The notes under the pieces are model-generated. The model did not search any database, had not been told where the DNA came from, and was given only the letters and a program-made list of their open reading frames with translations. The translations under genes and the position numbers were made by a program. Source: a virus. Taken from it: DNA of 62,733 nucleotides. Each line of letters opens with the position of its first letter. The stretch's first letter is position 1. Below are positions 46,050-53,842 of this stretch, piece after piece. The DNA lies in the IMG/VR virus record IMGVR_UViG_3300009176_000006, positions 1-62,733 of that record. One strand, 5' to 3'.

Positions 46050-46067
46050 GACGATGAGGAGCAACCA

Positions 46068-46760
46068 GTGAGTGACGAGACAGACGTGAAGGGCAACCCG
46101 GAGATCGAAGGAACGGTCGTCGAGTTGGACAACTGGTACGGGCTGACACCCCGCCAGCGGAACGCCCTGCTGCGCCCGCTGAACCGCAGCCGGGTGGCGC
46201 ACCGGCAGCAGTCCGGGAAGCAGTTGTCCTACCTGGAGGCGTGGGACGTGAAACGGTGCCTGATCCGAGTGTTCGGGTTCGGCGGCTTCGACTCCATCGT
46301 GGAGGGTGAGGAGTTCGTCGGCGAGTACCCGTACTCCGGCAGCAACGACACCCCGATGCTGGAACTGGTGTGGCGGGCGCGGGTCCGGCTCACCGTCAAG
46401 GACCAGAACGGCAACCCGCTCGCCACCTACGTCGAAGGGTCCGTCGGTTCAGCCACCGTCCGCGCCGACTCCGCAGCGAAGGGCGACGCCCACGACAACG
46501 CCCTCAAGACCGCCGCCTCCGACGCGCTCAAGCGGTGCGCCATCAACCTGGGCACCCAGTTCGGCCTGTCCCTCTACGACGACGGCAGCACGGCCGACGT
46601 GGTCGGCCGGGTCCTGGTCGGAGACACCGGCGCACCCGAGGTGATCCCCGAGGACACGAAGGCGGCGCTGGAGTCCAGTCTCGGAGCGAAGGAGATCGAG
46701 CACCAGACGGCCACCGAGATCGCTGGAGAGGTGGCCATCCAGGAAGTGAGCCACGGGTGA
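46068..46760 (+). CDS. Rad52-like single-strand annealing protein
   Basis: 230 residues, GTG 46068 behind GAGGAGCAACCA. The core follows the Rad52/Rad22 fold: LSYLEAWDVKRCLIRVFGFG, GGFDSIVEGEEFV, a beta sheet (ELVWRARVRLTVKDQNGN), then SATVRADSAAKGDAHDNALK and SDALKRCAINLGTQFGLSLY. The C-terminus is acidic. It anneals complementary strands, and its exonuclease partner lies one gene downstream, giving a two-part phage recombination system. Confidence 0.8.
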   Translation: MSDETDVKGNPEIEGTVVELDNWYGLTPRQRNALLRPLNRSRVAHRQQSGKQLSYLEAWDVKRCLIRVFGFGGFDSIVEGEEFVGEYPYSGSNDTPMLELVWRARVRLTVKDQNGNPLATYVEGSVGSATVRADSAAKGDAHDNALKTAASDALKRCAINLGTQFGLSLYDDGSTADVVGRVLVGDTGAPEVIPEDTKAALESSLGAKEIEHQTATEIAGEVAIQEVSHG

Positions 46761-47011
46761 AGCACACCATCCGGCGCTCCTACCTGGTGCGGAGGGTCGA
46801 CACCTACACGCTGGAGTCGGCGATGGTCACCGACGCCCAGCACGCCATCGACGAGCACCGTGACGAGTTCGACAACGAGGTGATGATGTTCGGCGAACTG
46901 GTCGACGAGCAGATCGAGCTCGTCGAGTACGACGAGTTGAAGCTGGAGGTCATCGACCGTGAGTCGGCGAAGGTGATCCCGTTCAAGCCGAGAGAGGGAC
47001 AGAAGTCATGA
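46757..47011 (+). CDS. Small hypothetical protein between annealase and exonuclease
   Basis: 84 residues, GTG 46757 (GTGA). VKHTIRRSYLVRRVDTYTLE, acidic middle (DEHRDEFDNEVMMFGELVDE). Conserved position suggests a link to recombination. Unknown. Confidence 0.55.
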   Translation: MKHTIRRSYLVRRVDTYTLESAMVTDAQHAIDEHRDEFDNEVMMFGELVDEQIELVEYDELKLEVIDRESAKVIPFKPREGQKS

Positions 47012-47973
47012 GCCAGGGAGACATCCACACCATCGAGGCCGAGATGGGGCAGGTGGTCTACGAGTCGATCCAGAAGTACACGACGCTCGACGAGCGTGGG
47101 GCACAGTCCGCCCGGTACGAGGTGGGCGTCAGCGACCTCGGGTTCTGCTCCGAACGGACCCGGCGGATGCTCGCCCAGGAGGACCCCGAGGACACCGACT
47201 GGACGCTGGCGTTCATCGGCACCGCCATCGGTGACCACCTGGAGCGGGCCGTCAAGCAGTACGGCTGGCCGAGCGCCCTGATCCAGCCCAGTGTGGTGCT
47301 CCGGCTCACCTCCGACACCCACACCTACGACATCCCCGGCCACCCCGACATCGTGCTCCCCGACGGGATCCTCCTCGACGGCAAGACCAAGCGGGGCCTG
47401 TCGCTGGCCGAGCAGGCATGGAAGTCCAGCAGGCAGAACAGGTTCCAGCGCCACGGCTACGCCAAGGCGTGCCACGACGCAGGCATGTTCGACTGCCCCC
47501 TGGAGGATGTGCTGGTCGGCAACATCTACGTCGACCGTGCAGGCGACGACCGGAAGCCGCTGGTCCGGCTCGAGCCGTACGACCCGGACGTCATCTTCGA
47601 GATGACCGAATGGCTGGAGGAGGTCATCTACGACTTCACCCACAGTCAGACCTCGCGGAAGGAACCGCCTCGTGAGGTGTGCGCGGCGACCTGTGGGTTC
47701 TTCGCCACCTGCCGTGCGTTCGACACCGACGTCGAAGGGCTGCTCACCGACGAGGTGACACTGGAGGCGATCGGCCAGTACCGGCAGGGTCTGGAACTGG
47801 AGAAGGCAGGTGCCAGGTTGAAGGACCAGGCGAAGCCTGCGCTGGTCGGAACCGAAGGGTTCGCGCTGGTGAACGGCGAGCGGTTCGCGCTGCGCTGGGT
47901 CCATATCAACGAGGCTCCGGTCTCGTTCGTCCGGAAGGCGTCGGAGAAGATCGACCTCCGCAAGGTGAAGTGA
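47008..47973 (+). CDS. Cas4/RecB-like exonuclease with Fe-S cysteines
   Basis: 321 residues, ATG 47008 (ATGA). RecB-family nuclease residues: H77 in IGDHLER, D113 in GHPDIV, D124-G-K126 in LLDGKTKRG, then a Q/Y region (RFQRHGYAKA). Cys47 with C225, C229 and C235 (CAATCGFFATC) form the Cas4/AddB-type iron-sulfur set. It would resect double-strand ends to feed the Rad52-like annealase encoded just upstream. Confidence 0.75.
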   Translation: MSQGDIHTIEAEMGQVVYESIQKYTTLDERGAQSARYEVGVSDLGFCSERTRRMLAQEDPEDTDWTLAFIGTAIGDHLERAVKQYGWPSALIQPSVVLRLTSDTHTYDIPGHPDIVLPDGILLDGKTKRGLSLAEQAWKSSRQNRFQRHGYAKACHDAGMFDCPLEDVLVGNIYVDRAGDDRKPLVRLEPYDPDVIFEMTEWLEEVIYDFTHSQTSRKEPPREVCAATCGFFATCRAFDTDVEGLLTDEVTLEAIGQYRQGLELEKAGARLKDQAKPALVGTEGFALVNGERFALRWVHINEAPVSFVRKASEKIDLRKVK

Positions 47974-47974
47974 G

Positions 47975-47992
47975 TTTGACCCCAGGGTCAAA
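47975..47992. promoter_or_regulatory. Palindrome P17, TTTGACCCCAGGGTCAAA
   Basis: Eighteen-base variant with CCC/GGG arms, one base after the exonuclease stop and exactly 18 bases before ATG 48011. Confidence 0.8.
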
Positions 47993-48010
47993 GAGAGAGA
48001 GGACAGGAAG

Positions 48011-48433
48011 ATGAACGACCAGGTTGCATCGGAGGCGGACGAGCTACGCGCCGCCACCAGGGAAGCGCACGAGGTGATGGGGGATCTGGCCCGCACCATG
48101 AAGCAGGCAGAGAAACTGCTGGCTGACATCGAGGGCAAGATCCCGGACCTCATCTCCGTCCAGATGGACGAGGTGATCGGCGAGGCAGTGAGGATCGGGC
48201 TGGAGCACTACTCGGAAGTGATCCAGAAGGCGATCGAGGACTCCACCGACGCCGTCTACTACAGGTTCGACACGATCCTGTCGATCCTCATGGGCACCGA
48301 CGCGACGGGCAAGAAACGTGGGGAGTCGGTCCCGCAGATGCTGCAACGGGGTCAGTCGTCCGGGCTGTTCAAGCCGGACGTCGACCTGTCGGTGCTGAAC
48401 CAGCCGCTCTCCAGGGAGGTGACTGACGCATGA
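48011..48433 (+). CDS. Hypothetical helical protein
   Basis: 140 residues, ATG 48011 behind AGAGAGAGGACAGG. Long N-terminal helix (ADELRAATREAHEVMGDLAR, TMKQAEKLLADIEGKIPDLI), then AIEDSTDAVYYRFDTILSIL. Coiled-coil character. Unknown. Confidence 0.6.
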   Translation: MNDQVASEADELRAATREAHEVMGDLARTMKQAEKLLADIEGKIPDLISVQMDEVIGEAVRIGLEHYSEVIQKAIEDSTDAVYYRFDTILSILMGTDATGKKRGESVPQMLQRGQSSGLFKPDVDLSVLNQPLSREVTDA

Positions 48434-48852
48434 TCTGGCTGACCGAAGCCGAGAAGATCTCCCTCCTCGACGCACTCGCGTCTCCGGGCTATAAGCGCGA
48501 CTGGTACGTGGTCGACGCTGCGACCGAGATCGTCACCACCCGCCTCGCTGCTGTCGAGGCCGAGCGTGACGACGCCCGGGCGCGGCTGGCGGAGGTGCGG
48601 GCGCTGGCGGCGCGGTTGGAACGGCCCCTAGCCGGTCTGCGACAGCGAGCGAACACGAACGAGGACTTCGCCGAGGCCGCGCTGATGGAGAGCGAGCGAC
48701 GCAGCATCGCCGGTCGCCTCCGCGCCGTCCTCGACGCCCCTGCACGGGACGAGGGAACGCCCTGCGCGAAGCATCGGGCGCGTGGTGTCAACCCGACGTG
48801 TGGCGACTGCGACCAGGCCCCTGCGCGGGACGAGAGCGAGGGGGCGAAGTGA
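48430..48852 (+). CDS. Hypothetical protein with CxxC tail
   Basis: 140 residues, ATG 48430 (ATGA). MIWLTEAEKISLLDALASPG, then a coiled coil (AAVEAERDDARARLAEVRAL) and a C-terminal CAKHRARGVNPTCGDC motif, likely zinc-binding. Unknown. Confidence 0.55.
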   Translation: MIWLTEAEKISLLDALASPGYKRDWYVVDAATEIVTTRLAAVEAERDDARARLAEVRALAARLERPLAGLRQRANTNEDFAEAALMESERRSIAGRLRAVLDAPARDEGTPCAKHRARGVNPTCGDCDQAPARDESEGAK

Positions 48853-49139
48853 TGGCCGACACCGCCGAGAAAGACGGGACTCCCTGGCACGAGTTCACCG
48901 AGGACGTAGCCGACGGGTCCATGTGCATCTGTGGGGTTCCGGCGCTCACTCACGCCCAAGTGTTCCCGCCGCGCGACACCGCCGAAAGTGACGCGGGTCG
49001 TCCCGTGGTCATCGACATCACGGGAGGGCCGCTCAGCCCCGAGGAACGGGCGATCCACGCTAAGTACCAGAGCGATGACCCTCACGCCGACTACTACGAC
49101 CCCTGCATCATTCCGCCCGAACAGAGCGAGGGGTCGTGA
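48852..49139 (+). CDS. Hypothetical protein
   Basis: 95 residues, ATG 48852 (TGATG). Contains SMCICGVPALTHAQVFPP and EERAIHAKYQSDDPHADYYD. Unknown. Confidence 0.5.
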   Translation: MADTAEKDGTPWHEFTEDVADGSMCICGVPALTHAQVFPPRDTAESDAGRPVVIDITGGPLSPEERAIHAKYQSDDPHADYYDPCIIPPEQSEGS

Positions 49140-49300
49140 GCAGCCGTCACGCCGGGATCTACGGCCTCTGCGAGGAGGCTCACGTCTGCCCCACCCACGA
49201 GGGCACCGACGTCCGTTGTGGTGAGGTCTTCGACGACCCGTTCTGCGGACAGGTGTCGTGCTCCCACCCCGAACCGACCGATGAGGAAGGAACATCATGA
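49136..49300 (+). CDS. Small Cys-rich protein
   Basis: 54 residues, GTG 49136 (GTGA). VSSRHAGIYGLCEEAHVCPT, then RCGEVF, PFCGQVSCSHPEP: five Cys and several His for metal binding. Overlaps the next gene by ATGA. Unknown. Confidence 0.5.
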   Translation: MSSRHAGIYGLCEEAHVCPTHEGTDVRCGEVFDDPFCGQVSCSHPEPTDEEGTS

Positions 49301-49965
49301 CCGAGAGAACCAACCAGCAGTCCGGCAGGTTCGACGCCACCGCCAACGAGCAGGCGTCGATGCTCGCCCAGTTCCAGCACACCTGCACCAACGGCGGGAT
49401 CACCGAAGCCGCCAAGATCCGCCAGGCCGACATCCCCGGATGGGGGTTCACCGGCGGTGAGACCAAGTACCTGTGGGACCGGGTCCACTGGTCGAAGATC
49501 GCTGCCGACGAGGTCGTGATCCCAACCCCCCACTGGACCCGTGGCAAGGTCCACCGCACCGACGTGCGGATCCCGTGGGGTGTGGTGAAGAACAAGGACA
49601 CCGACAGGATCGAGTTCCACCCGATCTGCCACTTCCCTGCCCACCGGTCCGGGAGGCCGGCGAACCTCGCTGCCCTGCGGGGGCTCGAGAAGGCACTGGC
49701 CCCGATCATCGCCGAGTACAAGCCGGACGTGTCGACGCTGGGTGCCGACTTCAACCGCCGGCTCACCTCGGCGCGTGAGGCGAACCTGATCAACTCGTGC
49801 GTGGAGGGACTGGGGATGCACCTGGTGGTGCCCCCGAAGGCGACGCACCTGCTGTTCACGATCGACGGATGGTGCACCACCGCCGACCTGCACGACGAGG
49901 AGATGCTGAACCGGAAGAAGGGTTACGACCACCGTGGCGCAACCCTGATCACCTGTGGGTGCTGA
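49297..49965 (+). CDS. DNase I-like (EEP) phosphodiesterase candidate
   Basis: 222 residues, ATG 49297. The C-terminal two-thirds carry EEP marks: HPICHFPAHRSGR (H112, H116), PDVSTLGADFNRR (D151, N153) and a closing GYDHRGATLI (D211-H212) where the family has its SDH box. The N-terminal Asn and Glu motifs of classical members are not obvious, so it may be divergent or inactive. It sits next to a SLOG-fold gene. Confidence 0.55.
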   Translation: MTERTNQQSGRFDATANEQASMLAQFQHTCTNGGITEAAKIRQADIPGWGFTGGETKYLWDRVHWSKIAADEVVIPTPHWTRGKVHRTDVRIPWGVVKNKDTDRIEFHPICHFPAHRSGRPANLAALRGLEKALAPIIAEYKPDVSTLGADFNRRLTSAREANLINSCVEGLGMHLVVPPKATHLLFTIDGWCTTADLHDEEMLNRKKGYDHRGATLITCGC

Positions 49966-49968
49966 GCC

Positions 49969-50400
49969 ATGAGAATCCTTGTGACCGGGTCCCGCAACTG
50001 GCTGGACCGTGACCTGCTGAACCAGACGCTCGACGGCATCATCGACGAGTTCGTCACCACCGACCGGCAGCGGTTCCTCACCGAGGGCGTGACGCTGGTG
50101 TCCGGGCGCTGCTCGTCGGGCGCCGACAAGATGGCCGAGGAGTGGGCGGCGGGGATCTTCTTCGTCGACGTCGAGCCGCACCCTGCGGACTGGGACTTCT
50201 ACGGCAAGCGTGCCGGGTTCGTCCGGAACACCGAGATGGTCGACGCCGGTGCCGACGTGTGCGCTGCGTTCGTGATGCCCTGCGACAAGCCGACCTGCCC
50301 GAGGAAGGGTGAGCACGGGTCGCACGGTGCCACCCACTGCTCGGACCTGGCAGCCAACCGGGGGATCGACACCCGCCGTCTGAACAAGGTGCTGGTGTGA
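49969..50400 (+). CDS. SLOG-fold protein (YspA/DUF2493-like)
   Basis: 143 residues, ATG 49969. Rossmann-like opening MRILVTGSRNW, then VTLVSGRCSSGADKMAEEWA, a PADWDFYGKRAGFVRNTEMV block and DVCAAFVMPC, the pattern of YspA-type SLOG proteins, which bind nucleotide-derived ligands. An acquired Cys/His loop (CPRKGEHGSHGATHC) is inserted near the end. A role in signalling or anti-defence is conceivable, not shown. Confidence 0.7.
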   Translation: MRILVTGSRNWLDRDLLNQTLDGIIDEFVTTDRQRFLTEGVTLVSGRCSSGADKMAEEWAAGIFFVDVEPHPADWDFYGKRAGFVRNTEMVDAGADVCAAFVMPCDKPTCPRKGEHGSHGATHCSDLAANRGIDTRRLNKVLV

Positions 50401-50696
50401 GCGCCGACGTGCTCCTGGTCCCTGTCGACGGACTGATGGAGTGGTTCGTCTACGACGTCGACCCGCAGGAGATCCTCAAGCAGCACACCTCGGCGCAGGT
50501 CTGCCGGATCGAGCTGAACACCGACAACCAGCCGAGGGGCGAGGTGATCTTCGGCTACAACGACACCGTCAAGAACGAGCGGGCCACGGCCATAACCGGA
50601 CTGGTGTGTGGCTCGTTCGTACTGGTGACCGGACCCGCCGTGTTCTACGGCCTCGACGAGGGTGTGGTCGGGCAGATCATGAGAGAGGTGGCCTGA
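50397..50696 (+). CDS. Hypothetical protein
   Basis: 99 residues, GTG 50397 (GTGA). VPVDGLMEWFVYDVDPQEIL, then strands (VCRIELNTDNQPRGEVIFGY) and a VTGPAVFYGLDEGV end. Compact alpha/beta. Unknown. Confidence 0.55.
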   Translation: MSADVLLVPVDGLMEWFVYDVDPQEILKQHTSAQVCRIELNTDNQPRGEVIFGYNDTVKNERATAITGLVCGSFVLVTGPAVFYGLDEGVVGQIMREVA

Positions 50697-51025
50697 TGGC
50701 TGGCCACAAGCCGGTAGTGGTGACAGACAATGCCGACCGGTTCTTCGGGAAGTGCAACTGCGGGTGGAACTCAGGGCTGACCCGCCGGTTGCAGAGGTGG
50801 CAGGCAGAAGACGACGTCCGCGAGCATGAGCGCAACGTCGAGCTCGCCGTAGCCAACCTTCGGCGTGGTCGCGGATCGTTGAGGACCGACCGCGACCACG
50901 CCGCTCAGATGCTGGAGGACCCGAACGTCTCGGCGAAGGACAAGCGGGTCTGGCAGATCATCTTCGACGGAGCCGACCAGCGTCTGAACGACCACACAGC
51001 CGACGACGGTGACGGACTGTGGTGA
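50696..51025 (+). CDS. Hypothetical protein
   Basis: 109 residues, ATG 50696 (TGATG). FFGKCNCGWNSGLTRRLQRW (Cys pair and basic helix), then a charged helical region. Possibly nucleic-acid-binding. Unknown. Confidence 0.55.
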   Translation: MAGHKPVVVTDNADRFFGKCNCGWNSGLTRRLQRWQAEDDVREHERNVELAVANLRRGRGSLRTDRDHAAQMLEDPNVSAKDKRVWQIIFDGADQRLNDHTADDGDGLW

Positions 51026-51091
51026 CCGGTCCCCGGTTTCGAGCCCGTGACGGGATACGCTGAGCCCCGACCGCACGAACAGGAGCAACCC

Positions 51092-51397
51092 ATGGGCCAC
51101 CTCGTACACGCAGCCAGCCAGTTGATCACCGAGGTCGGCGACCTCGTGAAGGACGCCAAGGTCGAGACCCTCCCCGAGGAGGACGGGCTCGGCTTCAACC
51201 GTTCGATCCGCTTCGACCTCGACACCTCCAAGTCCCTGCCGGACGAGGTGGTGCAGGCGCTGGAGAGCGACGACCGGATCGAGTCGATCGTGAAGTCCAA
51301 CAAGGGCGTCCGGGTGACGTTCGTCCCCGACCCTCGTGCCGACTCCGCCGCGCCGTTCGGTGTTGCCGAGGGTGCGGCGGTACTGAGCGAAGGCTGA
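51092..51397 (+). CDS. Hypothetical protein
   Basis: 101 residues, ATG 51092 behind CAGGAGCAACCC. HAASQLITEVGDLVKDAKVE, then SIRFDLDTSKSLPDEVVQAL and RVTFVPDPR strands. Unknown. Confidence 0.6.
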   Translation: MGHLVHAASQLITEVGDLVKDAKVETLPEEDGLGFNRSIRFDLDTSKSLPDEVVQALESDDRIESIVKSNKGVRVTFVPDPRADSAAPFGVAEGAAVLSEG

Positions 51398-51423
51398 ACA
51401 CCCCTGCCATGGGGGGAGGGCGT

Positions 51424-51876
51424 GTGCCGCCGCAGCTACGAAGGCATCGGGCAACCCGGCTGGACACGCTGTACCTCCTGGGCCTGATCCTGCTGTCCAC
51501 GACCGGGCAGATCATCTCTGGCACGTTCAGCCAGGCGATCACCACCACCGTCCCGCTGTGGATGGCGTACACCTCCTCCGCCCTGCTGGCCCTGGGCGCT
51601 GCGATCACGCTGCTCGGGTCCATGTGGCGGGGCAGCAACCTGACCGCCCTCCAGATCGAGCAGATCGGCCGGGCCACCCTGTCCTTCCCCGCTGTCGGGT
51701 ACGCCGCAGCGATCCTCTACTACGCCCAACTGCACGCCGGGATCACCTCGGCCCTGCTGATCTGGCTCGGCGTCTCCTGCATGTTGCGGGCCAGGGAGAT
51801 CCACTTCGGGATCAAGGCGTACTACGAGGCGCTGCTCGGGATGGAGACGGACCAGGGGGACGGTGAGACGGTGTGA
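51424..51876 (+). CDS. Multi-pass membrane protein
   Basis: 150 residues from GTG 51424, which has the ribosome site GGGGGGAGGG directly upstream (ATG 51409 is an alternative, without a site). Hydrophobic segments: LYLLGLILLSTTGQIISGTF, LWMAYTSSALLALGAAITLL, VGYAAAILYYAQLHAG, SALLIWLGVSCML. First of three overlapping membrane genes closing the right arm. A lysis or envelope role is possible. Confidence 0.55.
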   Translation: MPPQLRRHRATRLDTLYLLGLILLSTTGQIISGTFSQAITTTVPLWMAYTSSALLALGAAITLLGSMWRGSNLTALQIEQIGRATLSFPAVGYAAAILYYAQLHAGITSALLIWLGVSCMLRAREIHFGIKAYYEALLGMETDQGDGETV

Positions 51877-52265
51877 CTTCTCTGGTCTCGGGGATCAACC
51901 TGTCCACGTTCCAGGTTATCTTCGGTCTTCTCGCCGCACTCGGTGGTCTAGCCGGTGCGGCGTCGCTCGTCTCCTCGGTCTCCCAGCGGGTGAAGATCAA
52001 CGCGGAGGCGAAGCGGATCGGCGTGGACGCCGACATGGTGATGTCGGACAAGGCCCTGGAGATGTACGCGCTGGCCCGTTCGGAGGCCCAGGAGGCGAAG
52101 TCCGAGGCGGCCGGCGCACGCATGGACTCGAGGAACTGCTGGCTCCTGGTGGACGCTCTCCGGGACCACGTCGATCGTCTTTCCAGGATGATGCGTGATA
52201 ATGGCATGAAGCCCCCACGGTTTCGAGCCCCGGATCTCGTGGTGGACGAGGACGATGAGTCGTGA
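51873..52265 (+). CDS. Membrane-anchored coiled-coil protein
   Basis: 130 residues, GTG 51873 (GTGA). One N-terminal anchor (QVIFGLLAALGGLAGAASLV) and a long helical region (SEAQEAKSEAAGARMDSRNC, ALRDHVDRLSRMMRD). This layout resembles spanin- or holin-accessory-type proteins but also many others. Confidence 0.55.
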   Translation: MTSLVSGINLSTFQVIFGLLAALGGLAGAASLVSSVSQRVKINAEAKRIGVDADMVMSDKALEMYALARSEAQEAKSEAAGARMDSRNCWLLVDALRDHVDRLSRMMRDNGMKPPRFRAPDLVVDEDDES

Positions 52266-52918
52266 GCCCCAACGACCTGAGTAGAGCACTTCACCGCCGG
52301 TCACTGTCTGATCGGTTCCTCCTCGGCGGGCTCTGCCTGCTGCTGTTCGGACTGCTCGGGCTGGCCGTGGTGCAGGGTGCCAACGCCCACTCCGACCGGG
52401 GCCAGGGTGCGTCGATCACCGAGATCCGCGACGAGATCATCGAGCTGTGCTCCTCGGGTGCGATCGACTGCACCGGCACCTCCGACCTCCCACCTCCGAA
52501 GGACGGTGCGTCGGGCACCGGGATCAGGTCGGTGACCTGCACACCGCAGGGGAAGTTCCGGTTCGTGTTCACCACCGGACGGGTGTCGCTGGTCGGGAAG
52601 TGTCTGGCGAAGGACGGGGCACGGGGTCCGGAGGGCAGGCCGGGGATCGCCATTCGTGGCCCCCGTGGGGAGACCGGGTTCGTCAGTGAGGACCAGGTCC
52701 GGCGGGTCGCTGCCAGCGTGCTGGCGGGGTACTGCGCCGCCCACAACCAGTGCAAGGGGCCGAAGGGCGACACCGGCAAGCAGGGCAGGCAGGGGCCGAA
52801 GGGGCCGAAGGGCGACAAGGGCGACCCTGGGAATGACCACGGCGGCGGGCACGGCCCCGGCCTGGACGAGGACGAGATCCACCGGCTGCTGTGCCTGGTG
52901 GTGCCCTGCCGTCAGTAG
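52262..52918 (+). CDS. Membrane-anchored protein with collagen-like domain
   Basis: 218 residues, GTG 52262 (GTGA). Single anchor FLLGGLCLLLFGLLGLAVVQ (~19-38), then an outside region with Cys and two Gly-X-Y stretches: GARGPEGRPGIAIRGPRGET (~120-139) and GPKGDTGKQGRQGPKGPKGD with GDKGDPGN (~165-192). Such stretches form trimeric collagen triple helices. It ends LLCLVVPC. A membrane-tethered trimer displayed outside the infected cell, or a virion component, are both open. Its stop overlaps the stop of the opposite minor tail gene. Confidence 0.7.
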   Translation: MSPNDLSRALHRRSLSDRFLLGGLCLLLFGLLGLAVVQGANAHSDRGQGASITEIRDEIIELCSSGAIDCTGTSDLPPPKDGASGTGIRSVTCTPQGKFRFVFTTGRVSLVGKCLAKDGARGPEGRPGIAIRGPRGETGFVSEDQVRRVAASVLAGYCAAHNQCKGPKGDTGKQGRQGPKGPKGDKGDPGNDHGGGHGPGLDEDEIHRLLCLVVPCRQ

Positions 52919-53832
52919 ATGTAGGCGGTGACCTGACCGGTGATCGCCTGGCTGCCGTACGCCGTGCCGTCGTCGAGGCGGTAGGCGATCGCCGAGATGT
53001 GGTCGATGTTGTTGAACAGCATCGCCTTGAACGGGACCAGCCCGGTCTCCTGGAAGTGGCAGACCAGCACGCCCGCCTTCCCCGCCAGGTCGGTGGACGT
53101 CAGCACGTCGAACTGGCCGGTGGCGCTGGTGGTGACGTTGATGTTCCGGGTGACCAGGGTGACCTTGGTGCCGGTGACGTACGGCCCGGAGAGCTGGAAC
53201 ATGGCGGCACCGAAGTCGCGGGCCACGCCGTTGGTGACCGGCAGCCACTGGGTGCCGGTCCAGTAGTCCTGCTGGCCCGGGTTGGTGTCGAGCATCGTCA
53301 CCGAGTTCAGGACCGGAGTGTCCACGGATGCGTCACGGGCGACGGCGGTGCCGAACCTGCGGATTAGCGAGGTGCGTCCGGTGGGGGTGAGGCCGAGCCC
53401 GGCGGCGACGGTCTGGAGGAACCCGTCCGGGTCCTCGACGATCGCCAGCGGTGAGCCGCCGGAGCCGTCTCCGGTCATGGAGGTGTCGTGCTGCACCGAC
53501 CCGGAGGCTGCGGTGGTGGGGGCACGCGGCGTCCACTTCGAGGTGGCGCTGTCCCAGCCGAGCACCTGGGTGTTGGTGGGCGCCGGGGCGTTGACGTCGG
53601 GCAGGTCGTCGAGCTTCGCCGTGGTGGCGAACCCGACCTGGAGAGTCCACGGGGAGGCGACGGTGCCGGTTCCGCCGAGCGACAGGTTGAACACGGAGTT
53701 GTCGGCGACCTCCAGGTCGACGTCCCCGGACACCACGAACGGGTCCTGGCTGGTTCCGATGCCGGTGATCAGGACGTGGTTGGCGCCCTGGATCAGACAT
53801 CCACAGGTTGCGCCTCCGCAGCAGCGTGCCAT
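52912..53832 (-). CDS. Minor tail protein, last gene of the leftward arm
   Basis: 306 residues, ATG 53832. N-terminal module MARCCGGATCGCLIQGANHV...GIGTSQDPFVVSG is shared in style with the next gene upstream (Cys-rich head, then a TGxGTxxxPYVVS turn). The body is beta-rich (FNLSLGGTGTVASPWTLQVG) with RNINVTTSATGQFDVL near the end. Converges with the collagen-like gene; the two coding ends overlap by 7 bases. Confidence 0.6.
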   Translation of the reverse strand: MARCCGGATCGCLIQGANHVLITGIGTSQDPFVVSGDVDLEVADNSVFNLSLGGTGTVASPWTLQVGFATTAKLDDLPDVNAPAPTNTQVLGWDSATSKWTPRAPTTAASGSVQHDTSMTGDGSGGSPLAIVEDPDGFLQTVAAGLGLTPTGRTSLIRRFGTAVARDASVDTPVLNSVTMLDTNPGQQDYWTGTQWLPVTNGVARDFGAAMFQLSGPYVTGTKVTLVTRNINVTTSATGQFDVLTSTDLAGKAGVLVCHFQETGLVPFKAMLFNNIDHISAIAYRLDDGTAYGSQAITGQVTAYIY

Positions 53833-53842
53833 CTACCTCACC

